NCBI RefSeq assembly: GCF_030246865.1
Contig: NZ_CP126738.1
Location: forward strand, 868,001 to 932,000
DNA length: 64,000 nucleotides
From: Microbacterium sp. zg-B96
Lineage (GTDB): Bacteria; Actinomycetota; Actinomycetes; Actinomycetales; Microbacteriaceae
Direction: 5' to 3'
In this document: positions 50,385 to 59,840 of the stretch, one piece after another
How the letters are laid out: every line of letters starts with the position of its first letter
How positions within the stretch are numbered: the first letter of the stretch is position 1
Notes under the pieces: model-generated
The model's input: the letters and a program-made list of their open reading frames with translations, nothing else
The model's database searches: none
What the model was told of the DNA's origin: nothing
Position numbers and translations under genes: made by a program

Positions 50385-53327
50385 ATGCCATCTGCGATTG
50401 CGACCGCGCTCGCTTCGTGGCAGTTCACCGGCACCCTGCGGCACTATCAGGCCGATGCGCTCGAGCGGGTCGACACCGATGCGGCATCCGCACTGCACAT
50501 CGTCGCCCCGCCCGGCTCCGGCAAGACCCTGCTCGGCCTGCTGCTCGCCGCCCGGCGCGGACGCCGCACCGTGGTACTGGCCCCCACCACGACCATCCGC
50601 GCGCAGTGGGTGCGTGCGGCGGTGTCCCTCGCCGGTGATCCGGCCGCGGTGTCCGAAGACCCGGGGGACCCCGGCGAACTGACGGCGCTGACCTACCAGG
50701 CGCTGAGCGTGCTCGACAGCGGCAACCCCTTCGCGGGACTTGCCCGCGCCCGGTGGCGTGACGAGCTCGAGGCGGATGGGCGCTCGCCGGATGCCGCGAC
50801 GGGGTGGCTCGACGACCTCGCCGACCGCAATCCCCAGGCGTTCAAGCGCGGCATCGCGAGCAGGTCGCGGACGCTCCGGCGGCAATTGGTGCGGCAGGAC
50901 CCCGACCTGCTCGCCTCGGCGCTGCATCCGAACGCCCTCGCCCTCATCGACCGCCTCGTCGCGCACGGCGTCGAGACGATCGTGCTCGACGAGTGCCACC
51001 ATCTGCTCGACCACTGGGCGCTGGTGGTCGCGACCCTCGTCGCCCGGATGCGCGCGGCCGGACGTGAACCGCTGCTCATCGGGCTGACCGCGACGCTGCC
51101 GTCGCCGGACGACGCCGACGAGTACGACAACTACACGTCGCTGCTCGGCGAGGTCGACTACGAGGTGCCGGTGCCCGCGGTCGTGCGCGAGGGCAACCTC
51201 GCCCCCTATCGAGACTTGGTGCGCTTCGCCGAGCCCACCGCAGCGGAGCTGAAGTTCCTCGCGGCGCACGCCGAGGGCCTCGCAGTGCTGCTGCGGACCA
51301 CGTTCGCACAGACCCAGGGGCTGCAGTTCCTCGTGGACACACTGCAGCCCGAGCCCGAACAGGTGCCGCCGCGCGACGCGCTGGAGCCGCCCCGGCCGGA
51401 CGAGGACCCGACCGACGCCGGCCTGGCCGCCGCGTTCGCCGCCGATTTCGCCGGCGCCGAGGCCGCGGCGGCGATGCTCGCGACGGTGGCCCCGCGGCAT
51501 CCGCTCGTCCCGCGTCTGCCCGACGTCGCTCGTCGCCCGCCCACCACCGAGGAGTCGCTGCGGCTGCTCGCCCGGTACGCGCTGGAGCGCATCCTGCCCA
51601 ACCCGGCCGAGGAGCGGCTGTGGCACCGGATCCGCCGCACGCTCGCCGACTTCGGCTACGCGCTCAGCGACCGCGGCGTGCGCCGCACCCGCGACCCCGT
51701 CGACACGATGCTCGCCTCGTCCCTGGCGAAGGACTACGCCGCGTGCGACATCCTGCGCATCGAGCGTGACGCGTTGGGCGATGAGCGGCTGCGTGCGCTC
51801 GTGGTCACCGACTTCGCCCAGCACGGCAACAAGCACGGCGGCTTGGTCCGCGCGGCCGGTGCGCTGCGTACCTTCACGACGCTGGTGGCCGACGCCGCGA
51901 CCTCCGGTCTGCGGCCGATCCTGGTCACCGGCAACAGCACCCGCGTCGCGACGCGGGATGCCGACGTGCTCGTCCGCGCTCTCGAGGAGGTGCTGGGCAC
52001 GCCGGTCGCGACCGCCCCGCTGCTGGAGCAGGCCGAGGTATCGGAGGTGCACGCACCGGGAGCGGGCTCCGCAGCGCTGGTGCGTGCGGCATCCGTGCTG
52101 CTCACGCGCGGCTCCGTGCAGGTCGTGGTGGGCACGCGGGGACTGTTCGGGGAGGGTTGGGACTGCCCGGCGGTGAACACGCTCATCGACCTGACCGCGG
52201 TGGCGACGGCATCGGCGACGCAGCAGCTGCGCGGGCGTACGCTGCGGCTCGACCCGGCGTGGCCGGAGAAGGTCGCGCACAACTGGACGGTCACGACGCT
52301 GCTGCCCGCGTCGTTCCCGCTGGAGGCGCAACCCGACGCGGCGCGGCTGCGGCGCAAGCACGCGCGGCTGTGGGGGCTCGACACCGACGAGCCTTCGCGT
52401 GTCGTGCGCGGGCTGTCGGTCGCCGTGCCGGCGTCGCAGCGCCGCGGACTGGAGTCGATCGTGGCCAAGGATGCGGCGGCATCCGTCGATGCCCTGAACG
52501 AGATGCTCGAGCTTCCCGAGCGATCGGCGACGCGCGCGCAGTGGCGCATCGGCGAGGCGTACCTCGACCGGGAGAGCGTCAGCGCGCTCGTGGCGCGGCG
52601 GCCCGAGACGCCGGTGTTCCGCACGAGTCGGCCGGTGTCCCGGGCGCTGGGGCGCGCCTTGGGCGCAGTGACGGCAGGCACCGCGGGCGGCGCTGCGAGC
52701 GTGGCGCTGGCGGGAGCGGCCCTCGGCGGGCCCGAGGTCGGGATCGTCGCGGGCCTTGCTGTGCTCGTGGCCGGCGTCGTGCCCGCAGTCGAGCTCGCGC
52801 GGGGATGGCGGCAGGCCCGCGCGCAGACCGACGGCGGTGCGGAGCCGTATGCCCGCATCGCGACGCTGGTGTGGGAGGCGCTGCGCACCGCCGGCCGAGT
52901 CGCCGACAGCGGGGTGTCGTTGGAGGTGACCGAGGGGGAGCTGCAGGGCGGCGTCGTCCCTGTCGCGATCGAGGTGCCGTCGGCGTCGATCGCCGATCAG
53001 CGGACGTTCGCCGCGGCGCTGGGAGAGCTGTTCGGGGCGGTGCGGACGCCGCGCTTCCTGCTCGAGACGGGGCAGGGCGGCTCGCCCGTGGTGCGTGGCG
53101 TGCTGCGGCGGACCGCGCGCGAGGGCGGAGGACACTTCCTGCCGGTGCCGTCCCTCATCGGGCGGCGACGCGAGGATGCCGAGGCGTTCGCCGCCGCGTG
53201 GCAGCGCGCGGTCGGTCCCTGCGTCCTGCATGCGATGGACCGTCCCGGCCAGCTCGCGCTCATGGCACGCGCTCGCCGCGACGGCGGCGCCCTTCCCGCC
53301 CCCGCCCCCCGCACCCAGTGGCGCTAG
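50385..53327 (+). CDS. Superfamily 2 DECH-box helicase with a predicted C-terminal membrane hairpin
   Basis: 980 residues. Motif I is APPGSGKT (41-48), motif II DECHH (202-206), and the second RecA domain carries GTRGLFGEGWDCPAVNTLID and motif VI QLRGRTLR (614-621), as in type III restriction-like/UvrB-type SF2 enzymes. A helical insertion with PPTTEESLRLLARYALERI separates the two cores. At about 758-806 two hydrophobic glycine-rich helices (AVTAGTAGGAASVALAGAAL and VGIVAGLAVLVAGVVPAVEL) are followed by about 170 residues of unknown fold. No nuclease partner is adjacent. Function unknown; nucleic-acid handling at the membrane or defence are possibilities. Confidence 0.85.
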   Translation: MPSAIATALASWQFTGTLRHYQADALERVDTDAASALHIVAPPGSGKTLLGLLLAARRGRRTVVLAPTTTIRAQWVRAAVSLAGDPAAVSEDPGDPGELTALTYQALSVLDSGNPFAGLARARWRDELEADGRSPDAATGWLDDLADRNPQAFKRGIASRSRTLRRQLVRQDPDLLASALHPNALALIDRLVAHGVETIVLDECHHLLDHWALVVATLVARMRAAGREPLLIGLTATLPSPDDADEYDNYTSLLGEVDYEVPVPAVVREGNLAPYRDLVRFAEPTAAELKFLAAHAEGLAVLLRTTFAQTQGLQFLVDTLQPEPEQVPPRDALEPPRPDEDPTDAGLAAAFAADFAGAEAAAAMLATVAPRHPLVPRLPDVARRPPTTEESLRLLARYALERILPNPAEERLWHRIRRTLADFGYALSDRGVRRTRDPVDTMLASSLAKDYAACDILRIERDALGDERLRALVVTDFAQHGNKHGGLVRAAGALRTFTTLVADAATSGLRPILVTGNSTRVATRDADVLVRALEEVLGTPVATAPLLEQAEVSEVHAPGAGSAALVRAASVLLTRGSVQVVVGTRGLFGEGWDCPAVNTLIDLTAVATASATQQLRGRTLRLDPAWPEKVAHNWTVTTLLPASFPLEAQPDAARLRRKHARLWGLDTDEPSRVVRGLSVAVPASQRRGLESIVAKDAAASVDALNEMLELPERSATRAQWRIGEAYLDRESVSALVARRPETPVFRTSRPVSRALGRALGAVTAGTAGGAASVALAGAALGGPEVGIVAGLAVLVAGVVPAVELARGWRQARAQTDGGAEPYARIATLVWEALRTAGRVADSGVSLEVTEGELQGGVVPVAIEVPSASIADQRTFAAALGELFGAVRTPRFLLETGQGGSPVVRGVLRRTAREGGGHFLPVPSLIGRRREDAEAFAAAWQRAVGPCVLHAMDRPGQLALMARARRDGGALPAPAPRTQWR

Positions 53328-53362
53328 CCCCCGCCCCGCCCCGCCCCGTCCCGCTTCCCCCG

Positions 53363-53429
53363 TGAGACCGCAGCTGGTGGCCGAGACAGTGGGAAACAAC
53401 CACGGTCTCGGCCACCAGTTGCGGTCTCA
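53363..53429. repeat. 67-bp palindromic repeat element, copy B
   Basis: 25-bp arms (53363-53387 and 53405-53429; 24 of 25 paired) flank a 17-nt centre containing TGGGAAACAACC. It begins 36 nt after the helicase stop. Relative to copy A, at least two arm positions have changed on both strands so that pairing is kept. Confidence 0.85.
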
Positions 53430-53492
53430 GCGGGAGAGGGGGGCGTGCGGGGGCCGGTACCATGAGCGCGAACCGAGTGGGGGAAGTGACGG

Positions 53493-54311
53493 ATGACCGA
53501 GGCGCCTATGCTCACCGCTCCCGCGGCGGCGGCGTGGCGCCGATCGCTGGTCGCACCCATCCGGTGGGCGACGGCGGCGACCGTGCTCGGCGCGCTGTTC
53601 GGGCTCGTGCTCGTCTTCGTCGGCGACGACACGGATGCCGCCATGTGGACCATCGTGCGATTCGGTGCCCTGGGCGGGGCGATTGCGGCGTTGCGCATCA
53701 CGACCGTCCGCTTCGGAGCCGCCGGTGACCCCCGCATCGGCGGCGACAGCTTCCCCGAGATCTGGGAGGGGTACGCCCGCGCGTTCGCGGACTTCCTGCT
53801 CGCCGCGGCACTGTGGCTGGCGGGCGGGATGCTGGTCAGTGCGGTGTTCTTCTTCGTCGAAGGTGCACGCGACGCGACGGCGTTCACCGGTCCGCTGCTG
53901 CTCGGCGGAGTGTGGGCCGTCGCGTTCGGCGTCGCGTGGCTCGCGGTCGCGCTGGTGTGGATTCCGGTGTCGATCGTCCGCGAGGCGTGGCGCCGGCGCC
54001 GAGCCCCGCGCCCGATGAACCCGTGGTGGTACTACGCCGCGGTCTACCTGATCCTGATGCTGGCGGGCATCGCTGCGGTCGCGAGCGCATTCGTGCTGGT
54101 GCCGGAGACCATCCTCGCGCCGGGCCGGGGACTTTCCTCGTTGCTCGCCGCGCTGTACGGCGTCGACACCGGAACGCTCGAGCCGGGAGCGGCGATAACC
54201 GTCTGGGCGGCGCGCGTGCTCCTCAGCGCCATGGCCGTGGCGATGGTCGTGACCGCCGGGCTGGTCATCCGCAGGCTGACCCAACTGCAGGATCGGGCAT
54301 CCGCCTCCTAG
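53493..54311 (+). CDS. Uncharacterised membrane protein, 272 aa
   Basis: Six or seven helices: about 23-43 (ATAATVLGALFGLVLVFVG), 50-65, 100-125, 132-160, 180-203 and 230-255. A cytoplasmic loop holds [21 protein letters not shown] do not recognise a family. A purine-rich site (GGGGGAAG) precedes the ATG. Palindromic repeat B lies 63 nt upstream. Confidence 0.7.
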   Translation: MTEAPMLTAPAAAAWRRSLVAPIRWATAATVLGALFGLVLVFVGDDTDAAMWTIVRFGALGGAIAALRITTVRFGAAGDPRIGGDSFPEIWEGYARAFADFLLAAALWLAGGMLVSAVFFFVEGARDATAFTGPLLLGGVWAVAFGVAWLAVALVWIPVSIVREAWRRRRAPRPMNPWWYYAAVYLILMLAGIAAVASAFVLVPETILAPGRGLSSLLAALYGVDTGTLEPGAAITVWAARVLLSAMAVAMVVTAGLVIRRLTQLQDRASAS

Positions 54312-54407
54312 AAGTCGGGCTGCGCGCACGGCGAGCTTGCCCACTGCGCCGCCCGCGGAGGGATGGAAAGGCTTCTCCGTCCCCCTGCCACTTGTCGTGG
54401 TCGGCGG

Positions 54408-54899
54408 TCAGTGCAACGCCACCTTGAGCGCGATCATGATCAGTCCGAAGGCTGCCGTGCCGATCGAGCCCAGCAGGCTCATGGTGATCGAGGAGCCACG
54501 GTCCCGGAAGACGACGTACCCGATCACGGCGAGCACCCCCACCCCGACCCACAGTGCCACCCACAGTGCGAAGACGTCCGGAATGACCCGGGCAGCACCC
54601 AGCAGCAGCACCCCGGTCGGCAGCACGGCGCCCACCAGCAGTCCGGACGAGCGCACCAGGGCGGACCGCAGCGCATCCGGCAAGCTCCCCGCATGCCCGA
54701 CGCCCGCGCGGTACGAGGCCACGGTGCCGGCGTACACGTGCGCCGCCCAGAAGACCATGACCGTGGCCACCACGGACGCGAAGACCTCCCACACGACGGA
54801 TGCCGTCGTGCCGCTGACGACGATCATCCCCGACACCAGGATCACGCCGTAGACGGCCTCCTCCGTGATCAGCCGATGGGGGACACGCGGATCGGTCAC
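54408..54899 (-). CDS. Uncharacterised membrane protein, about 163 aa
   Basis: Four helices are apparent (AVYGVILVSGMIVVSGTT, VFASVVATVMVFWAAHVYAG, SGLLVGAVLPTGVLLLGAA, LWVGVGVLAVIGYVVF), plus a final SLLGSIGTAAFGLIMIALK. The GTG at 54899 was chosen; a TTG at 54923 would add eight residues and abut the DUF7144 stop. Likely co-transcribed with that gene. Confidence 0.7.
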   Translation of the reverse strand: MTDPRVPHRLITEEAVYGVILVSGMIVVSGTTASVVWEVFASVVATVMVFWAAHVYAGTVASYRAGVGHAGSLPDALRSALVRSSGLLVGAVLPTGVLLLGAARVIPDVFALWVALWVGVGVLAVIGYVVFRDRGSSITMSLLGSIGTAAFGLIMIALKVALH

Positions 54900-54923
54900 T
54901 GCCTCGCCATCGTGAGGCGCCAA

Positions 54924-55358
54924 TCAGCGCTCGGCCTTGAGTTCGCGACCGTGCACGGTGAGCGCGTAGATGATGAGGATGTCGATCGTGAGCACAATCA
55001 GCGACCACCAGGGCTGCACCGGCAGCAGCGTGAGCTGCCCGACGGCGTTGAGCCCGACCAGGATGATCGCGACCACGCGGGCCCACGTCGCACCGCTGAG
55101 CAGCGCGACACCGATCACGACGAGGCTGGCTCCGGAGATGAGGTGCCACCAGCCCCAGCCGGCCACGTCCAAGAGGAACAGGTCGCCGGTGGCGGCGATG
55201 AAATAGGCACTGTCGGGGCCGATGACCGCCACGAGTCCGTAGATGATGTCGAAGACGCCGGCCAGAATCAGCATGGTCGCGGCGAAGATGGCCCAGGCGG
55301 TCCATCCGGTGACGTTCGTGCCTGTGGATTCGCCCCTGTTGCTGGCCGTGGCGGTCAT
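54924..55358 (-). CDS. DUF7144-family membrane protein
   Basis: 144 residues, four helices. GWTAWAIFAATMLILAGVFDIIYGLVAVIG, then VAGWGWWHLISGASLVVIGVALLSGATWARVVAIIL and WWSLIVLTIDILIIYALTVHGREL, is the pattern of a widespread actinobacterial integral membrane family of unknown function. It lies between other small membrane-protein genes and a large LuxR regulator on the same strand. Confidence 0.85.
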   Translation of the reverse strand: MTATASNRGESTGTNVTGWTAWAIFAATMLILAGVFDIIYGLVAVIGPDSAYFIAATGDLFLLDVAGWGWWHLISGASLVVIGVALLSGATWARVVAIILVGLNAVGQLTLLPVQPWWSLIVLTIDILIIYALTVHGRELKAER

Positions 55359-55411
55359 ATCGTCCTCGCTTCATCTGGAGTCGGATCGTCAGCGCTGTGA
55401 CGACACCGACG

Positions 55412-56797
55412 CTATGAAGCGACGCCGACCGTGTCCTCATCCGCGACGGGTGATTCCGCCCTCGCCTCCGCAGCGGCATCCGCCGGGCTGCGCAGCAGCT
55501 CGCAGACCCACCACGCCAGCAGCGCGACGACGAGCACCCCCGCGACGTCTGCGACACCGAGTGGGCGCAGCAGCCACAGCCAGACGACCGCGAGCACGCA
55601 GATCACGGCGCGCACGAGCACGCGATAGCGGTCCATCCATCGGCCGAACACACCGGTGGAGAACCCGCGCTCCGCGAGCGAGCCGCGAATGGTGCCGTTG
55701 ACGGTGCTGACACCGCCGCGCACCACCCCGGCGGAGTGCCAGCGCCCCTGCGACCAGGCCACGACCCCGAGGATGCCGCCCAGCACCATGCCGACGATCG
55801 CCGTCTGCCGCATATCCGCGATCACCTGCTCGTACATCGCCGCCAGCGCGGCGCTGGGCAACTGCAGATCGGCGGCGATCACCCCGAGCACGAGGGGCCC
55901 GATCGCGATGATCGTGGTGAGGATCGCGCTGCCGATGAACAGACCCACGCCCACCCCCAGGAGGGCGGTGATGCGGCGGCGTGCGATGAGGATGCCGGCG
56001 AGGAACAGCACGAGCGTGATGACCGGCAGCCAGGCGCCGACTGCCACCGCTGCAGCGTAGGAGGCGCGCAGCGTCGCCAGCTCCTCGACCTGCCCCACGA
56101 CGATCGTGCGCTCGACGTCGGGGATCCCCGCCGCGATGCCGACGCCGCGGTCCACCAGACGCTCCTTCACCTCGGCGACGATGGGGCCCAGTTCGATCCC
56201 GATGACGCCGGATTGGTCCACGGTCACCGCGCCGGTCTCGCCGCCGCCGGCGGCGGCGATGAGCGTGCGGTGGCTCGCACTCAACGCCCGCTCCCAGATG
56301 TCGGCGAACGCATCCGACTCGACCAGCCGGGTGACGGTCTGGTCGATCAGGCTCTGCGCGCCCTGCGCCGCGGGTCCGCGAAGCAGGTCCAGCGCGGTCG
56401 CCGCCCGCGACGGCAACCCGAGTTCCGCGATGCCGTCGAACAGGTCATTGGTCACCTGCTCGAGATTCAGCTGCTCCTCGATCGCTGCCGTCGTGTTGTC
56501 GATGAGCAGGGCCTGGACGTCGGGGTCCTCGATGATCGGCCCCATGGTCGCCACGAACCGGTCGGCCTCCACCAGTTCGACGCGCACCCACGCGCCGACG
56601 ATCGACACGGGAACCAGGATCGTCGCCACCACAATGCACAGGGCCGACACGATGGCGCGCCAGGTGTGACGGCGCGGCGGCCGCGCACCGCCCTCAGGGG
56701 GGAGCGCGGCCGCCGTCGCCGCCAGCCGCGCGTTCTCGGCCTCGAGCTCATCCACCCGCGCCTGCAGAGCAGCAGTCGTGTCCAGATCGGCCGGCAT
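55412..56797 (-). CDS. Uncharacterised membrane protein with an N-terminal coiled coil, 461 aa
   Basis: Residues 1-35 form a leucine/alanine coiled coil (LQARVDELEAENARLAATAA). A helix (AIVSALCIVVATILVPVSIVGAW) leads to an extracytoplasmic domain of about 200 residues (VEADRFVATMGPIIEDPDVQ), followed by four or five further helices. The start with GAGGAG lies 53 nt before the next upstream gene region. The topology suggests an envelope sensor or channel, but I know of no function. Probably regulated by or with the neighbouring LuxR gene. Confidence 0.8.
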   Translation of the reverse strand: MPADLDTTAALQARVDELEAENARLAATAAALPPEGGARPPRRHTWRAIVSALCIVVATILVPVSIVGAWVRVELVEADRFVATMGPIIEDPDVQALLIDNTTAAIEEQLNLEQVTNDLFDGIAELGLPSRAATALDLLRGPAAQGAQSLIDQTVTRLVESDAFADIWERALSASHRTLIAAAGGGETGAVTVDQSGVIGIELGPIVAEVKERLVDRGVGIAAGIPDVERTIVVGQVEELATLRASYAAAVAVGAWLPVITLVLFLAGILIARRRITALLGVGVGLFIGSAILTTIIAIGPLVLGVIAADLQLPSAALAAMYEQVIADMRQTAIVGMVLGGILGVVAWSQGRWHSAGVVRGGVSTVNGTIRGSLAERGFSTGVFGRWMDRYRVLVRAVICVLAVVWLWLLRPLGVADVAGVLVVALLAWWVCELLRSPADAAAEARAESPVADEDTVGVAS

Positions 56798-56825
56798 CTT
56801 CGCCTCACTCTCCTCGCATGCCGAC

Positions 56826-56831
56826 GGTATA
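56826..56831 (-). promoter_or_regulatory. -10 hexamer TATACC of the 461-aa membrane protein
   Basis: On the minus strand TATACC lies 28 nt before the ATG at 56797, leaving a leader that contains GAGGAG. Confidence 0.45.
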
Positions 56832-56892
56832 AGGCGCGCGGGGCGAGGCGTCATCCGTGTGGGGTGATTTCCGCCACGGCGATCGGCCGGGG

Positions 56893-59478
56893 TCACCCCA
56901 CGTGCGCCACATCCGGGGTCTCCAGCAGGCCGAGCTCCCTCGCCCGGACGATGGCGGCATCCCGTCCCGTTGCGTCGAGCTTCCGGTAGATGTGCGCCAT
57001 GTGGGTCTTCACCGTGTTCACCGAGACGAAGCACAGCGCGGCCAGTTCGGCGTTGGTCATCCTGCTCGGAAGATAGGCCAGCAGGTCCAGCTCGCGCGGC
57101 GTGAGCGGCTCCGCCAACCCGTCTCGGGCGCCGCGCCGGGACGCGCGTGACAGGGTGAGGACCTGCAGCCGGAAGCCGCGGGGTGCGCCGGGAAGCGCAT
57201 CGATCAGGTCGGACACCGCGGTCCCGGCTCGGATGAACGGGTGGATCAGATGCTCGGCCGCGGCGGTGTCGACAGCGAGCTGCAGATGCTCTCTCACACT
57301 GGTCGGGCGACCCTGCCGGGACTCCAGCCACGCGCGCAGAAGGTTCACCTCCACGACCGTTGCCGGAGCCGACCCATCGGGTAAGGTCACCGCGTCCAGC
57401 CGGGTGCGAGCCGCCTGCAGGTCACCTTCGGCGAGGAGCCCGGCGATGTCCTCGAACACCGTGGCCGCCCACCTGGTGCCCCGGCCGCCGCGGGTGGGGT
57501 GTCCTGCCTCTCGTGCCATCCGGCGGGTGATCGCGGCGAGGACGTCCTCGACGATCGGGGGTGGGGCGCCCGGCGGCGCGATCGCGGCCGCGTCGATGTT
57601 CTGCGGGTCGACCAGCCGCGACTGCGCGTGGGCGATCCACATGAGTTGAGTCCGCCGGTTCGCGGCCGCGCGAACGTATCCCTCGTGCAGGGCAACCGCA
57701 CCCGATTCCGGTTCGCCGCGCTGGATCGCCACCAGGGCACGGGCGAGATAGGCATCCGCCGAGCTCGGATGCGTGAGCAGGCTCAGGTCCCGCGCCAGCT
57801 CGAGCCCCTCGTCCGACAGCGCCGCCGCCGAGCGCAACCGACCCGACCACCCGCGGCTGAGGGCGAGGCTCCCGAGCAGGTGGACGCGGTACGCCCCGTA
57901 GTGTGAGCCGTCCAGCTCCAGCGCGTCCCGCAGCGTGCGCTCCGATCCGGCCAGGTCGCCCAGCAGGAACTGAGCCCGTCCGATGGAGACCTTCGCCACC
58001 GCCTCCAGCAGCGGCAGCGAGGTCAAGCGCAGCAGATCCGGGATGGCCACGCCCGAAGAGGACTCGGCCTCCTCGAGGAACCGGCGCCCCTCGGCGAGAT
58101 AGATCTCGGGATGCGGGCGGAACTGCACGCACGCCGACAGGAACGCCCGCGCCACCAGCGCGACCCCGCGCTCGGTACCCGGCGCGTCGATGGTTCCCCG
58201 GAGGATCTCCTCCCCGAGGGCCGCCTGCCCGGACATCCCCTCGAGGATGCCGTAGAGCACGTTCGCTTCGGCACGCTCGGATCGGATGCCGCTGGGAACC
58301 AGCGACAGCCACCGCGCCACCGTCGCGGTGTCACCTCGTTCGTAGACATCCCGCCCGCGCGCGACGATGTGATCCATGGCCTGGCTCCACTCCCGGGCGG
58401 CCAAGAACGACTCGATGGCGGCTCCCACCTCGCCTCGGCCCAGCTGCCACTGCCCGGCCTTCACCAGCAGGCGCGCTTCGGCCGCGGCGTCGTTCTCACG
58501 CAGCCGGTACCGCAGCAGGTCGCGGAAGAGGGGATGGAAGCGGTAGCGGTCGAGGGTGCCCGGCACTGAGACGACGAACAGCGACTCGCGTTCCAGGGCC
58601 TTGAGGAACGCGCCCCCGTCGGAGAGGTCGGCCACGGCTTCGACCAGCCCGGGGGACAGCTCGTCGAGGACCGACAACTGCAGCAGCGCCCGCGTGCGGT
58701 CGGGGGCGAGGCCGTCGAGCACCTCTTCGCTCAGATAGTCGATCGCGAGCCGGTCGCTGTCGGCGAGGGCGGCGACGACCTCGTCCGCTCGGGTGCGGAA
58801 CCGCAGGCTCAGGCCGGTCAGCTGCACCCCCGCGGCCCACCCCTCGGTCCGCGCGACCACGGCCGCGGCGGTTGCGGCATCCACCGGCACGCGGCAGATG
58901 CGCTCGAGTACCCGCGCCGTGGTGGCGGTGTCGAATGCCAGCTCGCTCTGACGCAGTTCCACGATCCCGTGCTGCAGGCGATGTCGGCTCCACCCGAGCT
59001 TGAGGTCCGATCGGGAGGAGAAGACGAAATGCACCTTCGCCGGGAGCATGTCGACTAGGCGCCACAGGTCGGTGACGATCTCGGAGTTGGTCACCCGATG
59101 CAGGTCATCGAAGATCACGATGATCGGGCGCACCAGGTCGGCGAACGCGGCAGCGAGCGCCTCGAGCATGGGGTCGCCCAGGCCTGCACCGGCGTTGCCC
59201 AGCGGGGCGTCGAGCTCTCCGAGAGCGGGGTCCACGGATGCCAGCTCGGCGACCAGGCGTCTGGCGAACATCACGGCGTCATCGTCCGACGGTGACATGT
59301 CCAGCCACGCCACCCGACCACCCTCGATGGATGCTGCCCACTGTGCCAGCAGCACGGTCTTGCCCGAACCCGCCGACGCCACGACCAGCGTCAGCGGCGC
59401 GCCGACGCCGGCATCCAGTCGGGACCCCAGTTCAGGTCGCTCGACCGCGTGGGGGGGAACCGCTCGTGAGAACGTCAT
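56893..59478 (-). CDS. LuxR-family transcriptional regulator, MalT/LAL-like STAND ATPase
   Basis: 861 residues. P-loop ASAGSGKT (34-41), Walker B IIVIFDDLHR and the sensor SSRSDLKLGWSR are followed by a winged-helix (YRFHPLFRDLLRYRL), TPR-like repeats (about 350-780), and a C-terminal LuxR HTH (PLTPRELDLLAYLPSRMTNAELAALCFVSVNTVKTHMAHIYRKL). MalT-type proteins switch on target genes when a ligand drives ATP-dependent multimerisation. The adjacent membrane-protein genes are plausible targets. No other start signal is visible besides the ATG at 59478. Confidence 0.92.
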   Translation of the reverse strand: MTFSRAVPPHAVERPELGSRLDAGVGAPLTLVVASAGSGKTVLLAQWAASIEGGRVAWLDMSPSDDDAVMFARRLVAELASVDPALGELDAPLGNAGAGLGDPMLEALAAAFADLVRPIIVIFDDLHRVTNSEIVTDLWRLVDMLPAKVHFVFSSRSDLKLGWSRHRLQHGIVELRQSELAFDTATTARVLERICRVPVDAATAAAVVARTEGWAAGVQLTGLSLRFRTRADEVVAALADSDRLAIDYLSEEVLDGLAPDRTRALLQLSVLDELSPGLVEAVADLSDGGAFLKALERESLFVVSVPGTLDRYRFHPLFRDLLRYRLRENDAAAEARLLVKAGQWQLGRGEVGAAIESFLAAREWSQAMDHIVARGRDVYERGDTATVARWLSLVPSGIRSERAEANVLYGILEGMSGQAALGEEILRGTIDAPGTERGVALVARAFLSACVQFRPHPEIYLAEGRRFLEEAESSSGVAIPDLLRLTSLPLLEAVAKVSIGRAQFLLGDLAGSERTLRDALELDGSHYGAYRVHLLGSLALSRGWSGRLRSAAALSDEGLELARDLSLLTHPSSADAYLARALVAIQRGEPESGAVALHEGYVRAAANRRTQLMWIAHAQSRLVDPQNIDAAAIAPPGAPPPIVEDVLAAITRRMAREAGHPTRGGRGTRWAATVFEDIAGLLAEGDLQAARTRLDAVTLPDGSAPATVVEVNLLRAWLESRQGRPTSVREHLQLAVDTAAAEHLIHPFIRAGTAVSDLIDALPGAPRGFRLQVLTLSRASRRGARDGLAEPLTPRELDLLAYLPSRMTNAELAALCFVSVNTVKTHMAHIYRKLDATGRDAAIVRARELGLLETPDVAHVG

Positions 59479-59610
59479 CGATCGCGGCTTTCTGCGCTGG
59501 CCGGCAGCGCGGCAGCAGAATCATCCCACAGGGGTGAGGGGAACTCGATAGACCCCGACGCACCATGTCGCCTAGCAGGGGCAGTCGCATTCGCAGGCGA
59601 GGAGGACGTG

Positions 59611-59826
59611 ATGCCCACCCACGCACATCTGACGGCGATCGTCGTGCGTGGCAGGCTCAGTTCGTCCTTGGTCGCCGCTCTCGACGGCTACCGCATCGAG
59701 GCACTGCCGGGCGGCATGACGAGGGTCGTCGGTCCCGTCGCTGATCAATCGATGCTGTTCGGCCTGCTCGGGATGTTCGACGGACTCAACATCGAGGTGG
59801 TGTCCGTCAACCAGGTGGACCCATGA
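59611..59826 (+). CDS. Small conserved hypothetical protein, 71 aa
   Basis: MPTHAHLTAIVVRGRLSSSL and GMTRVVGPVADQSMLFGLLG are its main features. It is predicted alpha/beta, ending IEVVSVNQVDP, like a ferredoxin-type or ACT-sized domain. Similar short proteins often follow LuxR/MalT-type regulators in actinobacteria, but no function is known to me. A strong ribosome site (AGGAGG) 5 nt before the ATG at 59611 decides the start over a GTG one codon earlier. Divergent from the LuxR gene. Confidence 0.7.
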   Translation: MPTHAHLTAIVVRGRLSSSLVAALDGYRIEALPGGMTRVVGPVADQSMLFGLLGMFDGLNIEVVSVNQVDP

Positions 59827-59840
59827 CCGGTGCCCGGACG

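Noticed and set aside
50385..53327. Calling the helicase a restriction-modification or defence-system component
   Set aside because: No methyltransferase, nuclease or specificity gene lies next to it; only accessory-locus hints exist, so it is left as unknown.
49695..53399. A 1234-codon open frame on the minus strand through tRNA-Arg and opposite the helicase
   Set aside because: It crosses a tRNA and a terminator, and the plus-strand helicase has clear motifs and a start signal.
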